Notes: generated by a model not told the origin, from the letters alone. 36,560 nt of DNA from Bacteroidales bacterium UBA5219 (GCA_002412425.1 DHVB01000070.1:5443-42002), one strand, 5' to 3'. Positions 8,535 to 18,306 are shown, counted from the stretch's first letter. Made by a program: numbers and translations.

Positions 8535-8945
8535 TTACCATGTAATTTCTCTCATAAAATTTTCCAATTCAGTAATATGTACTTCATGATAAGCTTCAGG
8601 CATAAGCTGTCCAAGTTTTTGGGGCCATTCTATAAATATAAGTGCTTCTGAATCAACATATTCTTCAAAGCCAATATCATAAATTTCTTCAATTTTTTCT
8701 ATTCTATAAAAATCAAAATGATATATAAATTTATATTTTTCGCCATAATACTGATTAACAATTGCAAAAGTTGGACTAGTAACTTCTGTTTTAACACCTA
8801 GTTCTTTACAAATTTCTTTAATAAAAGTTGTTTTTCCAACTCCCATAGAACCATAAAATAAAAAAACTCTTTTATTACCAATTTGCTCACAAAATTTTTT
8901 CGCAGCTAAATTTAATTCTTCTAAGTTTTTTACTATCATCTTCAT
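8535..8945 (-). CDS. tsaE: tRNA t6A synthesis ATPase TsaE
   Basis: A 136-residue cytoplasmic P-loop protein of the usual TsaE length. It has Walker A GSMGVGKT at residues 32-39, the switch segment TSPTFAIVNQYYG, YHFDFYRI, and the C-terminal FIEWPQKLGQLMP, which is diagnostic. TsaE works with TsaB and TsaD to put threonylcarbamoyl on A37 of tRNAs reading ANN codons. Its ATG overlaps the porX stop by one base (TAATG), so translation is coupled to porX. This pairing with porX is common in Bacteroidota as far as I recall. Confidence 0.93.
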   Translation of the reverse strand: MKMIVKNLEELNLAAKKFCEQIGNKRVFLFYGSMGVGKTTFIKEICKELGVKTEVTSPTFAIVNQYYGEKYKFIYHFDFYRIEKIEEIYDIGFEEYVDSEALIFIEWPQKLGQLMPEAYHEVHITELENFMREITW

Positions 8946-10504
8946 TATCTGGGCTTTAGACTAACTATTGGAATTATCATTTCTTGTAAAGATATTCCTC
9001 CATGTTGAAAAGTATCCTTATAATATTTTACAAAATGATTGAAATTATTTACATAAACAAAATAATCGCTTCCTGTTGCAAACACATAAGTAGAGCTAAT
9101 ATTTGTTTTTGGCAGATAAGCATCAGCAGGATTTAAAATTTCAAAAACTTCTTTTGGATTATAATTCAAATTTCTGCCTTGCTTATACCTTAAATTTGTA
9201 GTTGTTGCTTTATCTCCTACAATTTTAATAGGGTCAGTAACTTGAACACTACCGTGATCTGTGCTGATAATTAAATTTACATCGTGCTTAGCTAAATTTT
9301 TCAATAAGTCTAACAAAGGTGAAAAATTAAACCAAGATTTTGTAATTGCTCTATATGCAGATGTTGAATTTGCCAATTCTCTAATCATTTTTTGGTCGGT
9401 TCGTGCATGCGACAAAGCGTCCACAAAATTTACAATAACAACAACAAATTGATTATTTAAAATAGAGTTTAAATTATTTGAAATTCTATTACAAAACTTT
9501 ATATCCGTAACTTTCTCGAAATGCAAGCCTGTTTTCACATTATATCTTTTCATCAAATTTTCGAGCATTTCTTCTTCATATAAATTTTTACCTCCTTCTT
9601 CATCATCGTTTTTCCACAAATCTGGATGAAGTTTATTTATTTCGGAAGGCATAAGACCTGAAAAAATTGCATTCCTAGAATATTGTGTTGAGCTTGGTAA
9701 AATAGAATAATACAAATCTTCTTCAACAACATTATAATATTGATTAAGCAATGGCTCTATGCTTTTCCAGTGGTCGTATCTTAAATTATCAATTAAAAGA
9801 AAGAAAACTTTTTCTCCATTTTTTAAAATTGGAAAAACTTTTTCCCTTAATAAATTTTGTGAAGTTAAAGGCTTTTCAGAATTTTTTGGGTCAAACCAAG
9901 ATAAATAATCTTTCTTGATAAATTTAGAAAAACTTGTATTTGCCTCATTATATTGCATTTTTAAGACATCGTCCATGGTGCTGTCATTTGCTTCACTCAA
10001 TTCTAATTCCCAATAAGTGAGTTTTCGATAAACGTCAACCCAGTCGGCAAAGGTCATGCTTTCGTTTATCTCATTTGTCAATTTTCTAAATTCTGATTGG
10101 TAAGCATTAGTAGTTTTTTCTGTAATTAGCCTATTTTTGTCTATATGTTTTTTTATTGTAAGTAAAATTTGATTTGGATTCACTGGTTTAATAAGATAAT
10201 CACTAATTTTTGAGCCTATAGCCTCGTCCATAATATTTTCTTCCTCGTTTTTTGTAATCATTATTACAGGCAACAAGGGATAAATTGCTTTAATTTTTGC
10301 TAAGGTATGCATACCGCTTAAGCCTGGCATATTTTCATCTAAAAAGACTAAGTCTAAATCTTCGTTTTCCACTAATGATAGTGCATCACTACCATTTGTT
10401 GCAGTTAAAAGTTCATAACCTTTTTGTTCTAAAAATAAAATATGAGGCTTGAGCAAATCAATTTCATCGTCCACCCAAAGTATTCTTATCTTTTTTTGTT
10501 CCAT
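8945..10504 (-). CDS. porX: PorX: response regulator fused to a PglZ/alkaline phosphatase-type domain
   Basis: A 519-residue cytoplasmic regulator of the type IX secretion system. Residues 1-120 are a receiver domain with acidic pair Asp12-Asp13, phosphoacceptor Asp56 (LVFLDENMPG), Thr84 and Lys106. A helical linker follows to about 215. The C-terminal part is a PglZ domain of the alkaline phosphatase superfamily with metal motifs at FLLIDNLRYDHW (Asp239) and STDHGS. Known PorX proteins respond to a histidine kinase, affect T9SS gene expression and hydrolyse oligonucleotides through this domain. The gene follows sprE/porW by 16 nt and overlaps tsaE, so two T9SS components share a transcript. 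Confidence 0.95.
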   Translation of the reverse strand: MEQKKIRILWVDDEIDLLKPHILFLEQKGYELLTATNGSDALSLVENEDLDLVFLDENMPGLSGMHTLAKIKAIYPLLPVIMITKNEEENIMDEAIGSKISDYLIKPVNPNQILLTIKKHIDKNRLITEKTTNAYQSEFRKLTNEINESMTFADWVDVYRKLTYWELELSEANDSTMDDVLKMQYNEANTSFSKFIKKDYLSWFDPKNSEKPLTSQNLLREKVFPILKNGEKVFFLLIDNLRYDHWKSIEPLLNQYYNVVEEDLYYSILPSSTQYSRNAIFSGLMPSEINKLHPDLWKNDDEEGGKNLYEEEMLENLMKRYNVKTGLHFEKVTDIKFCNRISNNLNSILNNQFVVVIVNFVDALSHARTDQKMIRELANSTSAYRAITKSWFNFSPLLDLLKNLAKHDVNLIISTDHGSVQVTDPIKIVGDKATTTNLRYKQGRNLNYNPKEVFEILNPADAYLPKTNISSTYVFATGSDYFVYVNNFNHFVKYYKDTFQHGGISLQEMIIPIVSLKPR

Positions 10505-10520
10505 TATTTATTAGCTCAAA

Positions 10521-13229
10521 TTATTTATAATTTTCATTATAAAATAACATATAATCATTAATGTTTTTCTGTTTTTGAAGTTTGTTAAAATTTTCGATAG
10601 AAATAACAAAGACTTTATATTGAACATTAGCTAATTTTGAAAATACATCTTCACTATTTGCAATCATTTTTGAATAATTTACCGATTGTCTTTGATTTTT
10701 AAAAGATCTAACAGTAATAAGCTCTGTATTAGCATCGTATGTTGTATTTACCACATTAAAAGTTCTCATGCTAAAGTTAAAGATATTGAAATTTCTAATT
10801 TCAAAGCTCAACCTTTTAACATCAAGGCTTGCAGGATTTAGCATAATTACATAATAATGTTCTTCTGCATCGTTATATACGAATTGTTCTTTTGGTTTAC
10901 TAACTTCTACACTATCTCTTTCTAATTCTGATTGAGTATAATCTTCAGCAGGGCGTGATTGCAAGTCAGCTATCAAACCGTCAACATCTGTTGTGCCATA
11001 ATATTCCAATATATTTCTAGCTGCTTCTGACAATTCATGATCAGCATAATTTTGCATAAACACAACCAAGGCATTTTTAAAAACATCTTGCTCTTTGGTC
11101 CTTCCCACGGTTAATACACGCATAAAATCAAAATTTGCTTTCAATACATTATCTGGATTTTCGTTAATAAATTCTGTAGCTACAGAATTTACTTTAGCAA
11201 ATTTTCCAGCCATAAAATCGTCATAGACTTGTATATATAAGTCTTCGTCTTGCCTGCGTTTTTGCTCAAGCTCTGCCACAAAGTTAGGATTTAAAAGTAA
11301 TTTAGCATAATTTGTTTCTGGGAACTTTTGAATAACTAGGTCTTTATATTTTTGCTCTTGAGCAGAATTTTTAGTTAATTTATTCAACAAATATAGATTA
11401 TAATAAGATACAAGTAAATATTGGTTATTTGCATATCTCTTATTTAACTCTTCATATGCTTCAATTGCTTTCACATAATCATGGAATCTATCTTTATAAA
11501 CTCTACCCATATTTAGCAGAGCCTCTTGTATCAACTCATGCGACATACTCATTGCAGAGTCTGTAAGTGGAATATCTTGTAAATAGTATTCTCTACTCTT
11601 ATTATTTGCGATTCGATTTTTTTTAGGTTCTTCACCATCAGCCAATTCTTCATCATCTTCGTCGTCGGCAAAGTCCATAACAGATTTATTTCTTCTTCGC
11701 CAATGGTCTTCATTTTTTCTATTTCCCCATTTCTTAGTAAATTCATTTTTTCCAAAACTCAACTGTGCTGGATTATAGAAGTACCAACCACCCCCCGAAG
11801 GAACGCTAACTCTATTCATAGTATTGCCTCGTTGTTGGTCAAAAATCATAGAATTTATTTGGTCTTGCTGTTCTTGTTCTCGTTCTAATTGTTCTTGTTT
11901 TACAACTTCGGCAATAATATCATCTATTATTTTATTTCTATCTTTTTCTGACATTTTTGCCAAAGCTTGCAAGCTGTCTTGCAATTCAAGTTCATCAGTA
12001 TATTGTACTAGTTCATTCAAATTATTAGAAGTAACTCTAATTTCTCGGTATTTATCATAAGTTGTTGGTAAAAATGCCATACAAGTGTCGTAATAAATTT
12101 GAGCATTTTTATAATCGTTTTCTTTAAAATAAATTTCTCCCAACTTCATGCAAGAAATAGCTTTTTGATAATCATTAGACACACTAACTTCCGATGATAA
12201 TCTATAGTTCTTTTTAGCTTCTTTTGTATGTCCAGCTCTTTGATCCAGTTCTGCAATTGTATAATATATTTGGTCTCTATATTCAATATTCTTATCATCT
12301 CTCAACATCTTATTTAGTTTTTTCCTGATGTCTCTAGTATTTTTGCTTTGTCCTACATAACATTTGGCTTCATTTATTCGAGCATTAAATTCCATTTCGT
12401 AAGTTCTACTTTTTTTAGCTACCTGTCCATATAATTCTGAAGCTTTGGCTAAATTTCCTTGATTTTCATAAATCTGTGCCAAAATATAAGCATATCTATA
12501 TTTCAAGGATTTCTTTTTAGTGCGCTGAACAGCTTTATTCAACTTTGGAACTGCCTCTTCGTATTTTTTTTGTTTTATATAATAATCAGCATAAACAGCA
12601 GAAAATTCACCTTCTAATTTTTTGGGCAAATCTTTTTGAGCTTCGATAAAATCTAATGTTTCTTTAGCTTCTTTATAATTTTTACTTTCTGAGAATGTAC
12701 GAACTAAATAAAGATTAGCATGGTGTCGAGTATCTAAATCGGGAAATTGGCGAGGAATAAATTCAAAATTATATCTAGCTTGCAAATAATCTCTTTTAAT
12801 AAAGTAGGCTTTACCCATAATCAAGTAACAATCGTCCACCCATTTATTAAATTCTTTTTTGTCATAAAATTCTTTATCTTTTTTCGACACATTTTTGCCA
12901 CTCATATCTGGCTTTTTTGTTATCGAATGAATTTTTATACCTTTAGATGCTTTCTGGATAACTTTATCCATTTCGCCAGTTGCAGAACTTGCCAAATCTT
13001 CTTTACTCTCTACAAAAACAGGCAAAATTTCATTATAATTATCTGTATTGCTGGAGTTTATCCTATTTATTCCTCTTTTATATGCTTCGTTAGCATTAAA
13101 ATAAATATTATATTTCAACACAAGATTATGATAAGCTCTACTTGAAGAAGTATTTTTTTCAACTGAACAAGCCATCAAAAGACTTATTGTTACAAAAACT
13201 AAGGCTATTATTATATTTTTCAATTTCAT
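10521..13229 (-). CDS. sprE: SprE/PorW, TPR lipoprotein of the type IX secretion system
   Basis: A 902-residue lipoprotein: signal MKLKNIIIALVFVTISLLMAC with Cys21 at the lipobox. The first ~450 residues are repeated TPR-like helical pairs (for example AYFIKRDYLQARYNFEFI and AQIYENQGNLAKASELYG). An acidic, low-complexity stretch (FADDEDDEELADGEEPKK) follows near residue 530, then more TPRs and a beta-rich C-terminus. SprE in Flavobacterium and PorW in Porphyromonas are required for T9SS function and gliding or gingipain export. Size, architecture and its place next to porX all fit. It lies 58 nt after glmS. Confidence 0.9.
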   Translation of the reverse strand: MKLKNIIIALVFVTISLLMACSVEKNTSSSRAYHNLVLKYNIYFNANEAYKRGINRINSSNTDNYNEILPVFVESKEDLASSATGEMDKVIQKASKGIKIHSITKKPDMSGKNVSKKDKEFYDKKEFNKWVDDCYLIMGKAYFIKRDYLQARYNFEFIPRQFPDLDTRHHANLYLVRTFSESKNYKEAKETLDFIEAQKDLPKKLEGEFSAVYADYYIKQKKYEEAVPKLNKAVQRTKKKSLKYRYAYILAQIYENQGNLAKASELYGQVAKKSRTYEMEFNARINEAKCYVGQSKNTRDIRKKLNKMLRDDKNIEYRDQIYYTIAELDQRAGHTKEAKKNYRLSSEVSVSNDYQKAISCMKLGEIYFKENDYKNAQIYYDTCMAFLPTTYDKYREIRVTSNNLNELVQYTDELELQDSLQALAKMSEKDRNKIIDDIIAEVVKQEQLEREQEQQDQINSMIFDQQRGNTMNRVSVPSGGGWYFYNPAQLSFGKNEFTKKWGNRKNEDHWRRRNKSVMDFADDEDDEELADGEEPKKNRIANNKSREYYLQDIPLTDSAMSMSHELIQEALLNMGRVYKDRFHDYVKAIEAYEELNKRYANNQYLLVSYYNLYLLNKLTKNSAQEQKYKDLVIQKFPETNYAKLLLNPNFVAELEQKRRQDEDLYIQVYDDFMAGKFAKVNSVATEFINENPDNVLKANFDFMRVLTVGRTKEQDVFKNALVVFMQNYADHELSEAARNILEYYGTTDVDGLIADLQSRPAEDYTQSELERDSVEVSKPKEQFVYNDAEEHYYVIMLNPASLDVKRLSFEIRNFNIFNFSMRTFNVVNTTYDANTELITVRSFKNQRQSVNYSKMIANSEDVFSKLANVQYKVFVISIENFNKLQKQKNINDYMLFYNENYK

Positions 13230-13287
13230 AAATCTTACAAGATGATAACTTAAAATATTTATTTTTATTATTTATAAAGCATAAAAT

Positions 13288-15138
13288 TTATTCAACAGTT
13301 ACTGATTTTGCCAAATTCCTAGGCTGGTCAACATTACAACCGCGTTTTACCGCAGTATAATACGATAATAATTGCAATGGAATAACAGTTAACAATGGTG
13401 CTAATGCAAAGTCGGAATGAGGAACTTCTATAACATAATCAGCCATATTTTTAATTGTTGTATCTCCTTCGGTTACAATAGCTATTATCAAGCCTTTTCT
13501 TGCTTTTACTTCTTGTATATTAGATACAATTTTATCGTAAGAATGGTCTTTTGTTGCAACCACAATTACAGGCATTTTATCATCTACAAGAGCTATTGGT
13601 CCGTGTTTCATTTCAGCAGCTGGATATCCTTCTGCATGTATATATGATATTTCTTTTAACTTTAAAGCTCCTTCCAATGCTACTGGATATAAATATCCTC
13701 TACCTAAATACAAAGCATTGGTTGCATCTTTAATTACATCTGCAATTTTTTCAACATAATCTGCTTTTTCTAATATTTTTTCGATTTTTTCTGGGATTAC
13801 ATACAATTCATCGATTAAATCGTCATATTCTTTTTTGGTTAATCCTTTATTTGCATAACCAATAGCCATAGCTATCATTGTTAAAACTGTTACTTGAGCT
13901 GTAAAAGCTTTTGTTGAAGCTACTCCTATTTCTGGTCCAGCATGTGTATAAACTCCAGCACGTGTTTCGCGTGGAATACTTGAACCCACCACATTACATA
14001 TACCCAAAACTAAAGCTCCTGCAGATTTTGCTAATTGTATTGCCGCAAGTGTGTCAGCAGTTTCCCCACTTTGCGAGATAGCAATAACAATATCTCCTTT
14101 TTTAATTATTGGATTTCTATATCTAAACTCCGAAGCATATTCTACTTCTGTAGGAATGCGAGTAAATTCTTCTAATAAATACTCACCAACCAAACCAGCG
14201 TGCCAACTTGTACCACAGGCAATTATTACAATTCTTTCTGCAGATTTAAGTTCATCAAAAACATCATGCAAGCCACCTAGAGTTAAAACTTTAGCATCGG
14301 CATTCAACCTACCTCTATAAGTATCTTTAATAGCACGTGGTTGCTCATGAATCTCTTTAAGCATATAATGCTCAAAACCGCCTTTTTCAATCTCATCAAG
14401 TTTTAAATCTATTTTTTTAATATCTGGTTTTAGAGAAACATTTTTTAAGTTTGTTAGATTTAAACTATTTTTTGTAATAATAGCTATATCGCCATCATTA
14501 AGATATATTACGCTATTTGTATATTCAACTATTGGCGTAGCATCAGAGGCAATAAAATATTCTCCGTCTCCTACACCTATAACTAAAGGACTTCCTTTGC
14601 GAGCTGCAATAAGTTTATTTTTTTCTGACTTAGCCATAATTACTAAACCATAAGCACCTTCGACCATCAATAAGGCTTGGCGGACAGCTTCTTCGGCAGT
14701 AAAAGGAGTATCATCATTTGCATGGTTTAAAAAAACATATTCTATCAAATTTACTAAAACTTCAGTGTCGGTTTCTGATTTAAAAGCATAACCTTTTTTT
14801 TCGAGACCTTTCTTTAGTTTAGAGTAATTTTCAATAATACCATTATGAATTAGTACAAAATGTCCATTCATAGACTCATGAGGATGTGCATTATCATCTG
14901 TAGGTTCGCCATGTGTAGCCCACCTTGTATGCCCCATACCAATAGAACCTTTAGTATTTTCTTTATTTAAAAGATTTTCTAAATCACTTACTTTTCCTTT
15001 GCATTTAAAAACTCTAATATCGTCAGAAGCCAATGCAATTCCAGAAGAATCATATCCACGATATTCTAAACGCTTTAGTCCTTTTATTAGTACTTCACTT
15101 GCGTTTCTTTTTCCTATATATCCTACAATACCACACAT
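13288..15138 (-). CDS. glmS: glutamine-fructose-6-phosphate aminotransferase (isomerizing)
   Basis: A 616-residue enzyme making glucosamine-6-phosphate, the first step to UDP-GlcNAc for peptidoglycan and lipid A. The N-terminal amidotransferase domain begins MCGIVGYIGKR, so Cys2 becomes the catalytic N-terminal cysteine. GHTRWATHGEP and the SETDTEVLVNLI segments follow. Two SIS sugar-isomerase domains occupy about 290-610, with the phosphosugar-binding SQSGETADTLAA and the C-terminal DQPRNLAKSVTVE, which is nearly invariant. Full length with no missing residue. It starts 12 nt after the DUF4270 gene. Confidence 0.98.
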   Translation of the reverse strand: MCGIVGYIGKRNASEVLIKGLKRLEYRGYDSSGIALASDDIRVFKCKGKVSDLENLLNKENTKGSIGMGHTRWATHGEPTDDNAHPHESMNGHFVLIHNGIIENYSKLKKGLEKKGYAFKSETDTEVLVNLIEYVFLNHANDDTPFTAEEAVRQALLMVEGAYGLVIMAKSEKNKLIAARKGSPLVIGVGDGEYFIASDATPIVEYTNSVIYLNDGDIAIITKNSLNLTNLKNVSLKPDIKKIDLKLDEIEKGGFEHYMLKEIHEQPRAIKDTYRGRLNADAKVLTLGGLHDVFDELKSAERIVIIACGTSWHAGLVGEYLLEEFTRIPTEVEYASEFRYRNPIIKKGDIVIAISQSGETADTLAAIQLAKSAGALVLGICNVVGSSIPRETRAGVYTHAGPEIGVASTKAFTAQVTVLTMIAMAIGYANKGLTKKEYDDLIDELYVIPEKIEKILEKADYVEKIADVIKDATNALYLGRGYLYPVALEGALKLKEISYIHAEGYPAAEMKHGPIALVDDKMPVIVVATKDHSYDKIVSNIQEVKARKGLIIAIVTEGDTTIKNMADYVIEVPHSDFALAPLLTVIPLQLLSYYTAVKRGCNVDQPRNLAKSVTVE

Positions 15139-15150
15139 AATTACTAAATT

Positions 15151-16407
15151 TTAATACAATGAATAATAAACTTCCAATTTCATTCTATCCTTAGATGCTC
15201 CATTTGCATTTAGAACAAGTCTATATGGTATTGTTCTATTATCGCTGGCAAATAAATAAATTCCATTATCTGCTTTTCCATTAACAAGCTCTTGAATATG
15301 AAAAGGGATATTAAATTTATAAGTAAACTTATTTTCTAAAGCTCCTCCAAAATTTGAATTATTTAATTTATAGTCTGTCAAAAAATCATATTTACCATTT
15401 TCGTTAATTGCCACTAAAGCTAATTTTGGAGGTGGTAAAAATATGTTTTCATCAGTATCTGCTTTGAGAGTAATTACTAATTGAGCTTTATTTATTGCAA
15501 CGTTTTTAATAGTGTCGAAATAATCAATAATTTGTGGAAAATGAATTTTTGCTTTTAAACCTGCCAAACTTTGTATATAACATTTATCTAACAATAAAGT
15601 AGAATCTGCCAACACACTTAGTATGTCCGAATGAGCATTTGTATAATCATGTTCATACATATTTATTATTGCAGACTTTGAATTAATTAAAAATTCATAT
15701 TCTAAAGAATCATTATAATACATCACCATTTTAGAATCGGGATGAATTAAATTTATACTATAAATACAACCATTGCTACTAACTGGGTCTGTATAAACAT
15801 ATAAACCATTAAAGTATTCAATAAATGTAGTATTATTTATAAAATTATTTATATCCGAATTTACAAACTCTTGTGCTAATTCATTTGGAAGCTTAATTTT
15901 TGTTAAACTATCTTTTCCAAAACTTAAAGTTTCGCTAGCTAAAACATCGTATTCCGATGGTTGTAAAGTAAAATTGGAATAATAATCTGTATCGAAATAG
16001 ACTTCTTTTTTCAATCTACAAACATTAATGGTTTGGTTAGTTGAAGTATCTCCATAAGTTGAACTATATTTTAAATGTAATTCTATACCATTTATTTTAC
16101 TTACTGAAGAGAAGTCAACATTACTCGAAGATATTCTTGCATGACACACAAAAGAAGCTTTTGTAAAACCGAATATCGGGTCAAAATAAGAACCCAAAGG
16201 TGACAAAGTTCTTTCATCTGACGACACTACAGAGTCTGTAACTGTATAACAGTTTACGTCCACTGTGTCAGCATAAAGATGTAGTTTATCGCTATCTGAT
16301 ATTAAATCTAAGCCAATATTACTTTGTTTTTTCTCGCAAGAATTAAATAAAAACATGCCTATTACTATTAAAGTAAAAAAGCACAAATACTTATTATAAA
16401 TTCGCAT
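15151..16407 (-). CDS. DUF4270 lipoprotein
   Basis: A 418-residue exported protein. The signal ends at a lipobox, MFLFNSC (Cys24), followed by EKKQSNIGLDLI, a typical start for DUF4270. The rest is beta-rich with no catalytic motif I recognise. The family is specific to Bacteroidota and its function is unproven; an outer-membrane location is likely. Its ATG overlaps the stop of the GT5-like gene (TAATG), and glmS follows at 12 nt. This neighbourhood (GT5-like, DUF4270, glmS) recurs in Bacteroidota to my knowledge. Confidence 0.85.
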   Translation of the reverse strand: MRIYNKYLCFFTLIVIGMFLFNSCEKKQSNIGLDLISDSDKLHLYADTVDVNCYTVTDSVVSSDERTLSPLGSYFDPIFGFTKASFVCHARISSSNVDFSSVSKINGIELHLKYSSTYGDTSTNQTINVCRLKKEVYFDTDYYSNFTLQPSEYDVLASETLSFGKDSLTKIKLPNELAQEFVNSDINNFINNTTFIEYFNGLYVYTDPVSSNGCIYSINLIHPDSKMVMYYNDSLEYEFLINSKSAIINMYEHDYTNAHSDILSVLADSTLLLDKCYIQSLAGLKAKIHFPQIIDYFDTIKNVAINKAQLVITLKADTDENIFLPPPKLALVAINENGKYDFLTDYKLNNSNFGGALENKFTYKFNIPFHIQELVNGKADNGIYLFASDNRTIPYRLVLNANGASKDRMKLEVYYSLY

Positions 16408-17219
16408 TAAATTTTGTTTTTAAACAATTTATCGTAAAAGTCAGCATATTTATCAATATAGTTTTCGGGATTTTGATAGTTAAGTATAGGTTTTTCTAAT
16501 CCCTCTAGATAGTTTGCAACGTTTTTGTCTAATAATTTTGTACCAACAATTACACCATCAGAATATTCGCAAGCAAATTTCATTAAATTTTCCCAGGAAG
16601 GTGTTTCTATTAAAGCTACATCTTCTGGATAAACTCCATCTTCTATTAGTTTTGTTGGCAACTCTTCGTTTAGTGATTTTTGAAACTTATCGTTATAGAT
16701 TGAATAAATAATTTTAAAGCCATTCTCAAATAGAGGTTCATTATCAAAAATCTTTCTCATATAAAATGGCACTAAAGAAGTAAACCAACCGTGGCAATGA
16801 ATAATATCAGGAGCCCAGCCTAGTTTTTTAACAGTTTCGACCACACCACGAGAATAAAAAATTGCTCTTTCATCGTTGTCTTCAAATTCTTTTCCTTTTT
16901 CTGATAAAGCAAATTTTCTGCTAAAGTAATCGTCATTATCTATAAAATAAACTTGCATACGCGCCGGCTGAATAGAAGCCGCTTTAATTACTAATTGATG
17001 GTCAGTATCATCAATTACCAAATTCATTCCACTCAACCTAATTACTTCATGTAATTGATTTCTTCTTTCATTTATGCTTCCAAACTTTGGCATAAACGTT
17101 CTAATTTCACAATCTCGCTCTTGAATTCCCTGAGGCAAATGACGCCCGACCAAAGACATCTCTGTTTCTGGCATAAAAGGCGTTATTGCTTGAGTAACAA
17201 AAAGAACTCTTAATTTCAT
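16407..17219 (-). CDS. glycogen/starch synthase-like protein, GT5 N-terminal domain only
   Basis: A 270-residue protein that aligns with only the N-terminal half of a GT5 glycogen synthase: VLFVTQAITPFMPETEMSLVGRHLPQGI at the start, the FMPKFGSINERRNQLH segment, and WAPDIIHCHGWFTSLVPFYM near residue 143. The C-terminal ADP-glucose-binding GT-B domain is absent, and nothing after the stop restores it, because DUF4270 begins immediately. Such short forms next to panC are a conserved Bacteroidota feature, so this is probably not a recent truncation. Whether it synthesises glucan is doubtful. It heads the minus operon containing glmS, sprE and porX. Confidence 0.82.
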   Translation of the reverse strand: MKLRVLFVTQAITPFMPETEMSLVGRHLPQGIQERDCEIRTFMPKFGSINERRNQLHEVIRLSGMNLVIDDTDHQLVIKAASIQPARMQVYFIDNDDYFSRKFALSEKGKEFEDNDERAIFYSRGVVETVKKLGWAPDIIHCHGWFTSLVPFYMRKIFDNEPLFENGFKIIYSIYNDKFQKSLNEELPTKLIEDGVYPEDVALIETPSWENLMKFACEYSDGVIVGTKLLDKNVANYLEGLEKPILNYQNPENYIDKYADFYDKLFKNKI

Positions 17220-17247
17220 ATATATTTTCCTTTATTTTTATAAACCA

Positions 17248-17255
17248 CAAAAATA
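17248..17255 (-). promoter_or_regulatory. possible -7 element for the GT5-DUF4270-glmS-sprE-porX operon
   Basis: TATTTTTG on the minus strand fits TAnnTTTG and lies 28 nt before the ATG of the first operon gene. A good -33 TTTG is not seen at the usual spacing. Confidence 0.4.
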
Positions 17256-17375
17256 TATAAAAAATTTCAATTTTCCATACTTTTTTATTAAGATATTATT
17301 AAACAGATAATTATCAATTAATTAGGTAAAAATAAACTATCACAAGAAAACAGTTTTACAACAAGTTTTTAATAC

Positions 17376-17406
17376 TTTGTTTTTCTTTTTAATAATCTTA
17401 AATTTG
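17376..17406 (+). promoter_or_regulatory. panC promoter
   Basis: TTTG at 17376-17379, a 19-nt spacer and TAAATTTG at 17399-17406 match the Bacteroidota sigma-A promoter well. The panC ATG is at 17420, so the leader would be very short (under about 10 nt), in line with the absence of a Shine-Dalgarno. Confidence 0.65.
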
Positions 17407-17419
17407 CAAAAAAAATAAA

Positions 17420-18265
17420 ATGCAAATTATTACAAGTATTTCTCAAATTATTGAAGCTCGTAAACAAATTGCACAAAACTTAAAAATAGGTTTTGTTCCA
17501 ACTATGGGAGCTTTACACCAAGGACATATTTCTTTGGTTGAACGTTCTGTTAAAGAAAACGACATTACAATAGTATCTATTTTTGTAAACCCTCGACAAT
17601 TTAACGACAAAACTGATTTAGAAAATTATCCAAGAAATATTGAAAACGATATTGTTTTATTAGAAAAAGCAAAATGCGATATAATTTTCACACCAAACAA
17701 TGATGATTTATATGCAAATTACCAAGGGTATAAAACAGATTTAAAAGGCATTGACAAAATTTATGAAGGTGAATTTAGACCTGGACATTTTCAAGGAGTT
17801 GTTGATGTTGTTTACAGACTTTTCGACTTGGTTAAACCTCACAAAGCATATTTTGGAGAAAAAGATTTTCAACAATTAGCAATAATAAAGCTAATGACAA
17901 AAAATGCTAAATTGCCAATAGAAATTATAGGTTGCGATATTGTTAGAGAAAAAAGTGGATTAGCAATGAGTTCAAGAAACGAAAGGCTTAGTGAAGAGGA
18001 AAGAAAAAATGCTTCAGAAATTTATAAAACAATGCTAAAACATACTGCGAACTTAAAGGCTGGACAAAAAACTGACGAAATTGCCAAAAAAATTAAAGAA
18101 GAAATCGACAATATTCCATTTTTAAAAACAGAATATATTGTTTTTTGCGAACCAGAAACTTTAAAACCAATTAACAAATTCTCTGCAAACACTGATATTA
18201 GACTATGTTTAGCAGTTTGGTGTAAAAAAATTAGATTAATTGACAACATAAGTTTGCATATTTAA
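17420..18265 (+). CDS. panC: pantothenate synthetase
   Basis: A 281-residue cytoplasmic enzyme that joins pantoate and beta-alanine using ATP. The nucleotidyltransferase HxGH motif is at His33-Gln-Gly-His36 (PTMGALHQGHISLV), followed by VSIFVNPRQFN, GEFRPGHFQGVVDVV, YFGEKDFQQL and the KMSKS-like VREKSGLAMSSRN. Full length. panD follows 41 nt after its stop and carries its own promoter; together they supply pantothenate for coenzyme A. Confidence 0.97.
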   Translation: MQIITSISQIIEARKQIAQNLKIGFVPTMGALHQGHISLVERSVKENDITIVSIFVNPRQFNDKTDLENYPRNIENDIVLLEKAKCDIIFTPNNDDLYANYQGYKTDLKGIDKIYEGEFRPGHFQGVVDVVYRLFDLVKPHKAYFGEKDFQQLAIIKLMTKNAKLPIEIIGCDIVREKSGLAMSSRNERLSEEERKNASEIYKTMLKHTANLKAGQKTDEIAKKIKEEIDNIPFLKTEYIVFCEPETLKPINKFSANTDIRLCLAVWCKKIRLIDNISLHI

Positions 18266-18285
18266 ACAAGTATTTTTTAACTTTG
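18253..18285 (+). promoter_or_regulatory. panD promoter
   Basis: TTTG at 18253-18256, a 21-nt spacer and TAACTTTG at 18278-18285. It spans the end of panC. Transcription would start near 18291, downstream of the TTG at 18283, so the panD start must be the ATG at 18307. Confidence 0.6.
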
Positions 18286-18306
18286 CAACGAATTTATTTT
18301 AGTATC

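Noticed and set aside
12747..13145. A 132-codon plus-strand open frame opposite sprE
   Set aside because: It is antisense to a well-supported lipoprotein gene, with Phe/Ile-rich low-complexity translation typical of a shadow frame in AT-rich DNA.
14051..14320. An 89-codon plus-strand frame opposite glmS
   Set aside because: glmS is full length and highly conserved across this stretch; the antisense frame has no recognisable features.
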